This document shows positions 18,146-26,537 of a stretch of 64,000 nucleotides of DNA, one piece after another (the stretch's first letter is position 1; each line of letters starts with the position of its first letter). The notes under the pieces were generated by a model. That model worked only from the letters and a program-made list of their open reading frames with translations. It did no database searches and was not told the DNA's origin. Made by a program: the position numbers and the translations under genes. Source of the stretch: Actibacterium pelagium (lineage in GTDB: Bacteria > Pseudomonadota > Alphaproteobacteria > Rhodobacterales > Rhodobacteraceae); contig NZ_NSBU01000004.1 in assembly GCF_002285415.1 (NCBI RefSeq), positions 372,001 to 436,000 on the forward strand, read 5' to 3'.

Positions 18146-19501
18146 ATGGAGCAGGAAACCCCAGACAGCAGCGCGGCCCTGACGGACAACGCGCAAGAGG
18201 CCCTGGCCTTTGGTCAGCGCTTGGCCGAAATCGCTGCCACGGCAGCGGAAAATGCGCTGCGCCCGTGGAATGCCTATCAACTGGCAATCGCGCTTGGGCT
18301 GTTCATTCTCGCAACCATTCTGGCCAAGCCCATCGGCAACCGTTTCCGCGAATGGCTGCGCACCCGCGAAGGCTGGCCGCTATGGCGGATCAAGCTTGGC
18401 CTGACCCTGCACAAACGTGTTCGCTCCATCATGTTCATCGTGCTGATCTGGGTCGCGATCCTTGTGATGAGAGAGGTCACATGGCCCAGCCGCAGCTATC
18501 TTTTGTCGGTCATCGGCAACCTTGCGCTGGCATGGCTGATCGTTGCACTAGCGTCGCGTCTGGTTGCCAACACCTTGCTGCGCAGCCTGATCAAATACGG
18601 TGCTTGGTTCTGGATCACCCTGCGCATTCTCGACATCACCGAAGAAACAGAGGGGCTTCTGGACGCGATTGCGCTGACGCTTGGCGAGACCCGCATCTCG
18701 CTGCTTCTGATCCTGCAGGCCATTTTCATTCTGGGTGTTCTGCTGGCTATCGCCCGGTTCCTGTCGTCATCCACCACAACTCGGATCAAGAAGAATCCCG
18801 AGATTTCGCCGTCCATGCAGGTTCTGGGCGTCAAATTCGCCCAAATTATCTTCTATGGCGCCGCGTTCTTTATCGGGTTGAAGGTCATCGGCATCGACCT
18901 GACCGGGCTTGCCGTTCTATCGGGCGCGATTGGTGTCGGCCTTGGTTTTGGCCTGCAAAAAGTTGTGTCGAACCTTGTGTCGGGCGTCATCATCCTGCTG
19001 GACAAGTCGATCAAGCCCGGCGATGTCATCAGCCTTGGCGACACCTTCGGCTGGATCAATTCCCTTGGCGCACGCTATGTCTCTGTGGTGACGCGGGACG
19101 GGCGGGAATACCTGATCCCCAACGAAGATCTGATCACCGGCCAAGTGGTCAACTGGTCCCATTCAGACGAGTTTGTCCGGCTCGATATCCCGTTCGGGAC
19201 AAGCTATGGCGATGATCCGCATCTGGTGCGCCAACTGGCGGTGGATGCTGCGCTTTCGGTTGATCGGGTGCTTGGCGACCGCGCCCCGGTGTGCCACGTC
19301 ACCGGCTTTGGCGACAGTTCCGTCGATTTTGTCCTGCGCTTCTGGATTGAGGACCCGTCCTCGGGCCTGACCAATATCCGCGGGCAGGTCTATTTGGCGC
19401 TTTGGGACACGTTCAAAGAACACAACATTTCGATCCCGTTCCCGCAGCGAGAAGTCAAACTTCTGGACGGTTCAAGGCTGGAAACTGGATCGCAAACATA
19501 G
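18146..19501 (+). CDS. MscS-family mechanosensitive ion channel
   Basis: A 451-residue inner-membrane protein with about five membrane helices. The MscS pore region is clear: AVLSGAIGVGLGFGLQKVVSNLVSG (glycine/alanine-rich pore helix), then ILLDKSIKPGDVISLG starting the cytoplasmic beta domain, and IPNEDLITGQVVNWS. Such channels release solutes on hypo-osmotic shock. It is divergent from leuC. The ATG at 18146 follows AAGGA. Confidence 0.88.
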   Translation: MEQETPDSSAALTDNAQEALAFGQRLAEIAATAAENALRPWNAYQLAIALGLFILATILAKPIGNRFREWLRTREGWPLWRIKLGLTLHKRVRSIMFIVLIWVAILVMREVTWPSRSYLLSVIGNLALAWLIVALASRLVANTLLRSLIKYGAWFWITLRILDITEETEGLLDAIALTLGETRISLLLILQAIFILGVLLAIARFLSSSTTTRIKKNPEISPSMQVLGVKFAQIIFYGAAFFIGLKVIGIDLTGLAVLSGAIGVGLGFGLQKVVSNLVSGVIILLDKSIKPGDVISLGDTFGWINSLGARYVSVVTRDGREYLIPNEDLITGQVVNWSHSDEFVRLDIPFGTSYGDDPHLVRQLAVDAALSVDRVLGDRAPVCHVTGFGDSSVDFVLRFWIEDPSSGLTNIRGQVYLALWDTFKEHNISIPFPQREVKLLDGSRLETGSQT

Positions 19502-19540
19502 ATCTGTTGCAACACTTGTACGCGTTTACTTGTGGTTTCA

Positions 19541-19569
19541 TTGAAAAGTTGTATGTCACGCGTTACCTT
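19541..19569 (+). promoter_or_regulatory. Candidate sigma-70-type promoter for the rsfS unit
   Basis: TTGAAA (19541-19546), a 17-base spacer and TACCTT (19564-19569) resemble -35 and -10 boxes. Transcription would start near 19576, giving a leader of about 40 bases before the small ORF at 19619. Confidence 0.4.
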
Positions 19570-19618
19570 TAACACATCCCAGCGCCGGGGATTGGTCGGC
19601 GCGTCACGTAGGAGGACC

Positions 19619-19678
19619 ATGTCCTGTCTCAACATGCAGATGCGGTGCATGCTACACCCGCAGCGGGATTGCCGATGA
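19619..19678 (+). CDS. Putative 19-residue leader peptide upstream of rsfS
   Basis: The strongest Shine-Dalgarno in this gap, GGAGG (19611-19615), serves not rsfS but an ATG at 19619. That frame encodes MSCLNMQMRCMLHPQRDCR and ends in a TGA overlapping the rsfS ATG at 19675 (ATGA). The peptide has four Met and three Cys in 19 residues. The arrangement suggests translational coupling of rsfS to the small ORF. It could instead be chance, with rsfS starting at an in-frame GTG at 19645. Confidence 0.45.
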   Translation: MSCLNMQMRCMLHPQRDCR

Positions 19679-20040
19679 CTGAGCTTTCCCAAGCCACCAC
19701 AGCCGAAGCGCTGTTGGAACTGATTACCTCTACCCTTACCGACGAAAAAGCCGAGGATATCATCTCGATCGACCTGCGCGGAAAGACCGCCATGGCCGAT
19801 TACATGGTGATCTGTTCGGGTCGTTCGTCGCGCCAGGTGGCCGCGTTGTCCGAGAAGCTGACCCAGAAGGTCAAGGAAAGCTTCAACCGGAACTCCAAGG
19901 TCGAAGGCAAGGATCAGGGTGACTGGGTTCTGATCGACACGGGCGATGTGATCGTCCATGTCTTCCGCCCCGAGGTGCGAGAGTTCTATCAGCTCGAAAA
20001 GATGTGGCTTCCGGCAGGGGCCAAACCGGCCGAGGCCTGA
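19675..20040 (+). CDS. rsfS: Ribosomal silencing factor RsfS
   Basis: A 121-residue RsfS/Iojap protein, which binds ribosomal protein uL14 and blocks subunit joining when nutrients are short. IDLRGKTAMADYMVICSGRSSRQ and DWVLIDTGDVIVHVFRPEVREFY are the family core. The ATG at 19675 lacks its own good Shine-Dalgarno but overlaps the stop of the preceding small ORF; a GTG at 19645 would add ten residues. It is followed at once by rlmH (TGATG), a widely conserved pair. Confidence 0.92.
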   Translation: MTELSQATTAEALLELITSTLTDEKAEDIISIDLRGKTAMADYMVICSGRSSRQVAALSEKLTQKVKESFNRNSKVEGKDQGDWVLIDTGDVIVHVFRPEVREFYQLEKMWLPAGAKPAEA

Positions 20041-20510
20041 TGCGCGTAACAATCTGTGCGGTGGGCCGCCTTCGGGCGGGCCCGGAACGCACGCTGATCG
20101 ACGACTACCAGACCCGGTTCGACCGAACCGGGCGTGGGTTGGGACTGGGTCCGCTGAAAATCACCGAAGTGGAAGATCGCAAGGGGGGCGGCATGGGTGC
20201 CGAGGCCTCTCTGTTAGAGCGCGCCATCCCGAACGGTGCGCTGATCTGCACGCTGGATGAACGCGGCAAATTAATGAGCTCGCCCGACTTTGCCAAGCTT
20301 ATGGCCCGCTGGCGCGACACCGGCCGCAGCGACGTGGCCTTTGTGATCGGGGGCGCCGACGGGATTGATCCGGAACTGCGCGCCAAAGCCGATGATAGCT
20401 TGTCCTTCGGCAAGATGGTCTGGCCCCACATGCTGGCCCGGGTGATGCTGACCGAACAACTGTATCGGGCGGCGTCTATATTGTCCGGAGCACCCTACCA
20501 CCGCGAATAG
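20040..20510 (+). CDS. rlmH: 23S rRNA (pseudouridine-1915-N3)-methyltransferase
   Basis: A 156-residue SPOUT methyltransferase that modifies helix 69 of 23S rRNA. The SAM-binding knot is visible as VAFVIGGADGIDPELR, with the C-terminal MLTEQLYRAASILSGAPYHRE typical of RlmH. The ATG shares a base with the rsfS stop (TGATG). Confidence 0.94.
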   Translation: MRVTICAVGRLRAGPERTLIDDYQTRFDRTGRGLGLGPLKITEVEDRKGGGMGAEASLLERAIPNGALICTLDERGKLMSSPDFAKLMARWRDTGRSDVAFVIGGADGIDPELRAKADDSLSFGKMVWPHMLARVMLTEQLYRAASILSGAPYHRE

Positions 20511-20517
20511 AGTTGAT

Positions 20518-21519
20518 TTGGCCAAGGTTTCTTCGCAAGCTTCGACTGAATTTGGGTTTAAATTAAAGTTCGACACTAGTTTGGGAAGGAAAAGTGCTTT
20601 GGCTACGACTCTAAATGATAAAAACATTAAATCTGTTTTAGCAGACATTCCAAAAAAAGGATTTCGCACCAAGTTCTGGCGCGAGCATCGTTCTCGCGCA
20701 TGTAAGGGCAGCGGCGTGGCCAAATATTTGGATCAGCTAGAGGCCTGGGGCTTGCCACCGTCTGGCGATCCTGCAAAGGCGGACTTGGACCAAATGGGAA
20801 ATATCGTTCAGGGTTTTAGCTTTTTGTCGAATGCTATGCTGAAAGCCGGAGGCAAATGCGGCAAGGCCCAAAAGCACAGCGAGATGCTCTGCAAAGAATA
20901 CCGGGATGTCATTAAAAAGCTTGAGGCGAATGCCACAAAGCTTGCCCAGAACGCCGTAAAGATCAAAGCCGCCCGGGCGGCGCAGGATGAGAAGATCCGA
21001 CAGCAAAACGAAAAGTCGGACAAGATAATGGCGAAGATGAAGGAGGATCAGGAGGGCAACCGCAAGCTGTTCCTCAAAGAGATTGTCGCCGTCGCCGTTC
21101 GTGCGAAGAAGATCGAAGAGGCCTGCAAGAAAGTGGTCAAAGACGTTGATAACGGCGTGAAACTTCTGGAAGCCGTCACCGCAGATTTCAAATCAAAGAG
21201 CGGCAAAGAAGGCGTGGATCAAATGGTGTTGGAGGCGACGGCCCAAAAGCAAATTATGTCGATCGCCAAAAAGCAGAATATCGCCGCTCATGGGAAATCC
21301 GTTGGCGGCGCCATGGTGAAGCTGCAAAAAGACGTCATTACCAACTTCAAACAGTTCAAGCCGGAAAGCTGGAACAAGAAGGAAATGACTGACAGTACCA
21401 AGGCAATTAAAGCGATGCAGACCTCTTATGGAGAGGCCAAAGACTCTTTGAAGTTCTATACGGTGCAGCACAAAATTGCTTTGGACGCTGTGCAAAAAGC
21501 CCGGGGCGAAGGGGGTTAA
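20518..21519 (+). CDS. Orphan lysine-rich coiled-coil protein, unknown function
   Basis: A 333-residue protein of no family I recognise. It is rich in Lys, Ala, Glu and Gln, with long helical stretches around residues 120-200 and 225-300 that look like coiled coil; no signal peptide, membrane span or catalytic motif is seen. The first possible start is TTG at 20518, 7 bases after rlmH, with only a weak AGAG in front. The first 150 bases are clearly AT-richer than the surroundings (runs such as AAAAAAGGATTT), hinting at acquisition. It converges on the proline iminopeptidase gene with 3 bases between stops. Confidence 0.6.
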   Translation: MAKVSSQASTEFGFKLKFDTSLGRKSALATTLNDKNIKSVLADIPKKGFRTKFWREHRSRACKGSGVAKYLDQLEAWGLPPSGDPAKADLDQMGNIVQGFSFLSNAMLKAGGKCGKAQKHSEMLCKEYRDVIKKLEANATKLAQNAVKIKAARAAQDEKIRQQNEKSDKIMAKMKEDQEGNRKLFLKEIVAVAVRAKKIEEACKKVVKDVDNGVKLLEAVTADFKSKSGKEGVDQMVLEATAQKQIMSIAKKQNIAAHGKSVGGAMVKLQKDVITNFKQFKPESWNKKEMTDSTKAIKAMQTSYGEAKDSLKFYTVQHKIALDAVQKARGEGG

Positions 21520-21522
21520 TCC

Positions 21523-22512
21523 TTACAATCCCAGCGCCCCGGCGCGGCGGGCGACAGTGTCAGTGACCCGGACCAGCTCTGCGCTGATGCCGGGTTCTGA
21601 CAGGGCGTGGCCTGCGATGGGCACCATCCGTAACTCGGCCCGATGCCAGTCCTTGGCCAGCGCATAGGCTGCCGAAGGCGGGCAGATCATATCATAGCGG
21701 CCCTGAACGATGCTGGCCGGGATGTGCGCGATCTTGTGCAGGTCCTCAAGGATCTGGTTGTCCCGCTCTAGCCAACCACCGTTGAAGAAATAATGGTTCT
21801 CAAGCCGTGAAAAGGCACGAGCGTAATCCGCCGGGGCATCGCCCACGTTGCCATTGCTGCTGACAGAGGCCAGCGCGTTTTCCCACTTGGCCCAGGATCG
21901 GGCAAAGCTGGTTTCCGTCATCAGGTCCCCCGAAAACAGACGCCTGTTGTAGGCAGCGATCAGGTCGTCGCGCTCTTTCTCTGGGATTGGGTCGACGAAA
22001 TTGTCCCACAGATCGGGCCAGAACCGTCCGGCACCACCGCCATAGAACCAGTTAAGCTCTGCCCGGGTCATCAGGAACACCCCGCGCAGCATCAGATAAG
22101 CTGCGCGGTCGGGATGCGCCTGCGCATATAAAAGGGCCAAGGTGGCCCCCCAACTGCCGCCGAACACGGCCCAGCGGTCGATTTTCAGGGTGTCGCGGAT
22201 CAGCTCGATATCGCTGACCAGATCCCATGTCGTGTTGTTCGTGACAGAGGCATGAGGCCGAGACCGCCCGCATCCGCGTTGGTCGAACAGCACAATGCGA
22301 TAGGCTTTTGGGTCGAAATACCGGCGCATGGCCGGGCTACAGCCACCACCGGGCCCCCCGTGCAAAACAACGACCGGGATACCGTTCGGATTGCCGCATT
22401 GCTCGACATAGACCTTGTGTCCGTCACCCACATCCAGCATGCGCTGGTCAAAGGGTGCCAGAGAAGGGTAAAGCAGTTGCGCAGCGCGCTTTTGGCCAGA
22501 GGATTTATCCAT
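21523..22512 (-). CDS. pip: Proline iminopeptidase
   Basis: A 329-residue alpha/beta hydrolase of peptidase family S33 that releases N-terminal proline. HGGPGGGCSP forms the oxyanion region, GGSWGATLAL holds the nucleophilic serine, GRYDMICPP the catalytic Asp and AGHALSEPG the His. The ATG at 22512 is preferred; earlier in-frame starts run into the divergent ubiG gene. No signal peptide, so it is probably cytoplasmic. Confidence 0.92.
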   Translation of the reverse strand: MDKSSGQKRAAQLLYPSLAPFDQRMLDVGDGHKVYVEQCGNPNGIPVVVLHGGPGGGCSPAMRRYFDPKAYRIVLFDQRGCGRSRPHASVTNNTTWDLVSDIELIRDTLKIDRWAVFGGSWGATLALLYAQAHPDRAAYLMLRGVFLMTRAELNWFYGGGAGRFWPDLWDNFVDPIPEKERDDLIAAYNRRLFSGDLMTETSFARSWAKWENALASVSSNGNVGDAPADYARAFSRLENHYFFNGGWLERDNQILEDLHKIAHIPASIVQGRYDMICPPSAAYALAKDWHRAELRMVPIAGHALSEPGISAELVRVTDTVARRAGALGL

Positions 22513-22581
22513 TATCGCACTATATAGCGTGTAGGCGCCCAATTTCAGGCGTTTAACTAGGAAAACAGAAAGGCGCGGAAA

Positions 22582-23325
22582 ATGCCAGTCATGAACACCG
22601 TTGATGAAGCCGAGGTCGCAAAGTTTCAGGCGATGGCTGCCGAGTGGTGGGACCCGAATGGCAAGTTCAAGCCTTTGCACATGCTAAATCCTTGCCGGTT
22701 GGACTATATCACTCAGCAAATCGCGGCCGAGTTTGATCGGGATCTGACGCAGCCGAATCCTTTTGAGGGCCTTCGTTTGCTGGATATCGGTTGCGGTGGC
22801 GGGTTGCTGTCGGAACCCATGGCCCGCCTTGGTGCGACAGTTGTCGGGGCGGATGCGGCCGAGCGCAACATTCCGGTCGCGCAGGTGCACGCTGAACAAT
22901 CGGGGCTGCAGATCGACTATCGCCACACCACCGCCGAAGCATTGGCCGAAGCCGGTGAGCAGTTCGACGTCGTGCTGAACATGGAAGTGGTCGAACATGT
23001 GGCCGACCCGCAGGCCTTCATGACCTGTAGCCAACAGTTGATGAAACCGGGCGGGTTGCTGATCTGTTCAACCATCAACCGCAACCCCAAAAGCTTTGCA
23101 ATGGCGATTGTCGGTGCGGAATACATCATGCGCTGGCTGCCCAAGGGTACCCATGAATGGCACAAATTCATCACACCGGACGAGCTGTTTGGTCTGATTG
23201 AGAAAGCCGGGCTTGATCCGGTGGATCGCAAAGGGTTCGTCTTCAACCCAATCGCCTGGACATGGTCGATCTCGGATCGTGATCTCAGCGTGAACTACGT
23301 TACCGCCAGCGTTAAGCCCGCCTGA
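22582..23325 (+). CDS. ubiG: Ubiquinone biosynthesis O-methyltransferase
   Basis: A 247-residue SAM methyltransferase carrying out both O-methylations of ubiquinone synthesis. [19 protein letters not shown] is the UbiG/Coq3 opening; [20 protein letters not shown] is SAM motif I and [15 protein letters not shown] the post-motif. It is divergent from pip, and its stop abuts that of the MarR gene. Confidence 0.94.
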   Translation: MPVMNTVDEAEVAKFQAMAAEWWDPNGKFKPLHMLNPCRLDYITQQIAAEFDRDLTQPNPFEGLRLLDIGCGGGLLSEPMARLGATVVGADAAERNIPVAQVHAEQSGLQIDYRHTTAEALAEAGEQFDVVLNMEVVEHVADPQAFMTCSQQLMKPGGLLICSTINRNPKSFAMAIVGAEYIMRWLPKGTHEWHKFITPDELFGLIEKAGLDPVDRKGFVFNPIAWTWSISDRDLSVNYVTASVKPA

Positions 23326-23784
23326 TCAGGTTTTCGAAGGCGCGCCTTCTTCTGCAAGCTTTCGGCGCAGGGCCCGCAATATCGGCAGGGCGCTGCGCAC
23401 TTCATCGACCCCGAGGTCATCCAGCATTTCCTGAATAATGGGAAGCACGGCGTCGATTGCGACGTCGCGCGCGCGCACGCCCGAGGGGCTGATATGCACC
23501 TGCTTGCGACGCGCATCGTCCCAGTCGGGGCGGATGTGGATATATCCCGCCAGTTCCAGCTTGGACAAGGTATTGGTCATCGCGCCGCGCGTCACGTGGA
23601 AGGCCTGCGCCAATTGGGCGGGGGACCGCTCTTCCTGAATATGCGCCAGATGGTTCAGAACCGAGAAATGGCTAAGTTCCATTCCCTTGGGCAAAGCGCG
23701 GGACAGCACGTTACGGGCCAGCTGATCCGCCATGAACAGCTCGCCGAACAGGGTTACGGCTAGGGCCTCGGTTGTTTCGTTCAA
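23326..23784 (-). CDS. MarR-family transcriptional regulator
   Basis: A 152-residue winged-helix regulator. QLAQAFHVTRGAMTNTLSKLELAGYI (about 60-85) is the recognition helix region and RPDWDDARRKQVHIS the wing, both standard for MarR dimers that sense small ligands. Its ATG overlaps the nitrilase-like stop, making it the last gene of a comF-grxC-nit-marR unit. The ligand is unknown. Confidence 0.88.
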   Translation of the reverse strand: MNETTEALAVTLFGELFMADQLARNVLSRALPKGMELSHFSVLNHLAHIQEERSPAQLAQAFHVTRGAMTNTLSKLELAGYIHIRPDWDDARRKQVHISPSGVRARDVAIDAVLPIIQEMLDDLGVDEVRSALPILRALRRKLAEEGAPSKT

Positions 23785-24614
23785 GTTTCCGTCCTGTATG
23801 TCCGGTCGTGGTCTAACGAGGGGACCCGTGCCCGAGCTTTTTCCACTTCTGCAAGGTCGATATCAAGGAAAACCGTGTCCGGACAGGCATTTGCTTGTGA
23901 AATTACCTCTCCCCACGGGGAAATCGCCATCGTATGGCCATGCGTTTGCCGGGGCTTGCCGCGGCTGATTGCATGGTTTCCGCATTGGCCGGGCGCAAGA
24001 ACATAGCATGTATTCTCGATCGCACGGGCGCGAAGCAGGGGTTCCCAGTGGGCAGCGCCGGTAACCGGAGAGAACGCCGCGGGAACCGTCAGAACCTGCG
24101 CCCCGGCCTTGGCCAGACCGCGAAACAGGTGTGGGAAGCGGATGTCATAACAGATCGCCATCCCGATCTTGGCAAAGGGCGTGTCGACGACGACCGCGCG
24201 GGCCCCGGGGCGATAAGCGGCGGATTCCTTGTAGGTCTCGGTTTCGGTCACCTGTACGTCGAACATGTGGATCTTGTCGTACCAAGCGGCGATCTCGCCC
24301 GTCGGAGAGATCAGGAAGCACCGATTGGCGAACCGCCCGTCCGGGTCGCCGGTCTTCAACCCCAGCGAGCCGATCATCAGCCAGATACCCGCCTTCGCGG
24401 CCGTATCCCGCAGGCCGGCCAGTGTCGGATCTTCATCCTGTGTCCGAAGAACCTCGTTCTGGCGGGTCCGACTGGTCGAGATGCAGTTGGTGACCTCGGG
24501 CGTCAGGACAAAACCCGCGCCGTCTTGGACAGCCTGCAATACATGGTCCTGCGTCCACGCAAGATTGTCTGCGGGGTCGTCGCTTGAACTTAGTTGCAGA
24601 AGGGCTGTGCGCAT
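23781..24614 (-). CDS. Carbon-nitrogen hydrolase (Nit-type amidase)
   Basis: A 277-residue nitrilase-superfamily protein with the Glu-Lys-Cys triad: Glu in TPEVTN (near 40), Lys in YDKIHMFD and Cys in AICYDIRFPHLFRGLA. It looks like the Nit1/Nit2 branch, whose members hydrolyse deaminated glutathione or omega-amidase substrates; the neighbouring glutaredoxin gene fits a glutathione link, but the substrate is inferred. It overlaps grxC and marR by a few bases each. Confidence 0.85.
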   Translation of the reverse strand: MRTALLQLSSSDDPADNLAWTQDHVLQAVQDGAGFVLTPEVTNCISTSRTRQNEVLRTQDEDPTLAGLRDTAAKAGIWLMIGSLGLKTGDPDGRFANRCFLISPTGEIAAWYDKIHMFDVQVTETETYKESAAYRPGARAVVVDTPFAKIGMAICYDIRFPHLFRGLAKAGAQVLTVPAAFSPVTGAAHWEPLLRARAIENTCYVLAPGQCGNHAISRGKPRQTHGHTMAISPWGEVISQANACPDTVFLDIDLAEVEKARARVPSLDHDRTYRTET

Positions 24615-24871
24615 CAGGCGGCCAGAATGGGATCCAGCTTGCCGGCCCGATCAAGGGCGCTCAGGTCGTCGAAGCCGCCGATATGCTGCCCGTCGATGAA
24701 AACCTGCGGAACGGTGGACCGGCCATTGGCGCGTTGGATCATGGTCGGACGCTGGTCCGGGTCGACCAGAATGTCGACTTCCGAAAACTTGACGCCCTTG
24801 GACGTCAGCAGGCGTTTGGCCATGTGGCAGAAACCACAGGTCGATTTAGTGTAGATTTCGACCGTCTTCAT
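24614..24871 (-). CDS. grxC: Glutaredoxin 3
   Basis: An 85-residue class I glutaredoxin with the active site CGFC (Cys12, Cys15), the cis-proline loop TVPQVFIDG and the GSH-binding GGFDDL. It reduces disulfides with glutathione. The ATG at 24871 gives a full-length monodomain protein; a much longer in-frame reading back to 25414 runs antisense through comF and is rejected. Its stop overlaps the nitrilase-like start. Confidence 0.93.
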   Translation of the reverse strand: MKTVEIYTKSTCGFCHMAKRLLTSKGVKFSEVDILVDPDQRPTMIQRANGRSTVPQVFIDGQHIGGFDDLSALDRAGKLDPILAA

Positions 24872-24903
24872 TGGCGATCTCCTTCGATGCGTTCGTGCAG
24901 TAC

Positions 24904-25623
24904 TTAATCGTCCTTTGCGACTCTTGCCAGTGTTAGAACGCAAACCCGCGTTGCGCCCGCAACAAGACAGGCTTCTGTCGCAGCGGCGAGCGTCGCGCCC
25001 GATGTCATGACATCGTCGACCAGCAGCACGGACCGGTCCTTTAGTTGGGTCGATCTGCGCGGATGTGGGCGAATTTTCTGGGACAAGGTTTCGAACCGTT
25101 GCTCGACGCTCATCCCATCCAAAGGTCGGGTCCGTTGGGGCCGGATCAGGGCATCTGGCAGATAGGTCAGGCCCGTCTGATCGGCCACCGCGCGGGCCAG
25201 TAAAGCCGCCTGATTGTAGCGACGTTTGAAAAACCGCCACCGGTTCAGCGGGATGGGAACCACCACCGTGTCCGGAAGCAGGATCGGGGAGGCCACTTGT
25301 GACATCCAGCGCGACAGTGGGCGGACCAGATCCGTTCGGTCCCCGTGTTTCAACGCCAGCACCAGTTTCCGCCCTGTGTCCCGATAGATCAGCGCCGCGC
25401 GGCCCTGCACCCATGGTCGCGCGATCTTAAGGCAGTCATCGCACAACACCCGCTCGTCCGCTTCGGCCGTGCCGGGCAATGGCACGCCGCAGGCATCGCA
25501 AACCAGTCCAGAGATAAACCACGTGTCGCGCCGACACCCACCGCACAGCGCGAAATCCTCTTCGACCAAGGCCCGGCACAAGATGCACTGTGGTGGGTAA
25601 AGCATGCGGGTTAGTCTTTGCAT
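24904..25623 (-). CDS. comF: ComF-family phosphoribosyltransferase-like protein
   Basis: A 239-residue ComF/GntX-type protein. The N-terminal zinc-binding cysteines are in CILC, CGGC, CDAC and CDDC (about residues 14-65), and the C-terminal PRPP-binding motif is VLLVDDVMTSGATLAAA. ComF takes part in DNA uptake in competent bacteria, but many homologues have no tested role. An alternative Met lies at 25605. The start is about 28 bases from the divergent methyltransferase gene. Confidence 0.85.
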   Translation of the reverse strand: MQRLTRMLYPPQCILCRALVEEDFALCGGCRRDTWFISGLVCDACGVPLPGTAEADERVLCDDCLKIARPWVQGRAALIYRDTGRKLVLALKHGDRTDLVRPLSRWMSQVASPILLPDTVVVPIPLNRWRFFKRRYNQAALLARAVADQTGLTYLPDALIRPQRTRPLDGMSVEQRFETLSQKIRPHPRRSTQLKDRSVLLVDDVMTSGATLAAATEACLVAGATRVCVLTLARVAKDD

Positions 25624-25651
25624 TCCGGCCAGAACCCTCTACATCGCGGGC

Positions 25652-26464
25652 ATGACCCAAAGCCCGCCCCAGTTGACCGACCGCGCCGCCCTGACCCGGT
25701 TTCGCCGCCGCCTGACCGAAGAGGGGCAATTCCTGATCGAGGTCACCGCGGACGAGATCAAGGAAAGGCTGGAACTGGTTAACAGGACCTTTACGTCCCC
25801 GGCCGTAGTGTCTGGTCAGCCAAAGATCTGGGCCAAGCATTTCCCCGAAATGACCCATGTCACCGATGATGAGGTTCTTGATCTGCAACCCGGCGCACAT
25901 GATCTGGTGATCCACGCGCTGTCGCTGCACTGGGCGAACGATCCTGTGGGCCAGATGGTGCAGTGCCGCCATGCTCTGAAACCCGACGGGTTCTTTCTGA
26001 CCGCGATGTTCGGGGGCCAGACCCTGCAAGAGCTGCGGATCGCGCTGGCCGAGGCGGAAACCTCTATCACTGGCGGCCTGTCCCCCCGGGTCCTGCCGAT
26101 GGCCGAAATCCGCGACCTAGGCGGCCTGCTTCAGCGGGCCGGATACGCCCTGCCTGTGGCCGACAGCACGCCGCGCACGGTCAGCTATCGCGATGCGCTG
26201 CACCTGATGCACGATCTGCGCGCGATGGGGGAAGGCAATGCACTGACCTCGCGCCGCAAGGCCACGCCGCCCAAGGCCTTGTTTCCACAAGCCGCAGCAA
26301 TCTATGCGCAGAACTTTGGCGAAGACGGCCGCATCCCAGCGACATTTGAAACCATCTTTCTGACCGGATGGTCGCCAGACGCCAGCCAACAAAAACCCTT
26401 GCGCCCGGGGTCCGCCGAAAGCCGGTTGGCCGATGCGCTTGGGACACGTGAAACCAAGCTGTGA
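25652..26464 (+). CDS. SAM-methyltransferase-like protein (NDUFAF5/BioC-like)
   Basis: A 270-residue protein with the fold pattern of the NDUFAF5/BioC class: LVIHALSLHWANDPVGQM and ALKPDGFFLTAMFGGQTLQELR. In mitochondria NDUFAF5 acts on complex I assembly. The usual glycine-rich SAM loop is missing: where it should lie the sequence reads VSGQPKIWAKHF with no GxGxG. It may be a divergent or non-catalytic member. I start it at the ATG at 25652. Confidence 0.72.
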   Translation: MTQSPPQLTDRAALTRFRRRLTEEGQFLIEVTADEIKERLELVNRTFTSPAVVSGQPKIWAKHFPEMTHVTDDEVLDLQPGAHDLVIHALSLHWANDPVGQMVQCRHALKPDGFFLTAMFGGQTLQELRIALAEAETSITGGLSPRVLPMAEIRDLGGLLQRAGYALPVADSTPRTVSYRDALHLMHDLRAMGEGNALTSRRKATPPKALFPQAAAIYAQNFGEDGRIPATFETIFLTGWSPDASQQKPLRPGSAESRLADALGTRETKL

Positions 26465-26537
26465 CGTTGCAGCATTTGACGTAGCCGTAAATGCGGTTAC
26501 TTCTGTTGCCAACGAGACTGCCAACAGGACGCCATCC

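Noticed and set aside
15981-18182. Long plus-strand open frames (345 and 367 codons) opposite leuC and leuD
   Set aside because: They are complementary to the clear leuC and leuD genes, lack conserved motifs and have odd composition (His/Arg/Gln-rich), as expected from the reverse strand of GC-rich genes.
24872-25414. N-terminal extension of the glutaredoxin frame
   Set aside because: It would run through comF in another frame; a normal 85-residue glutaredoxin begins at 24871.
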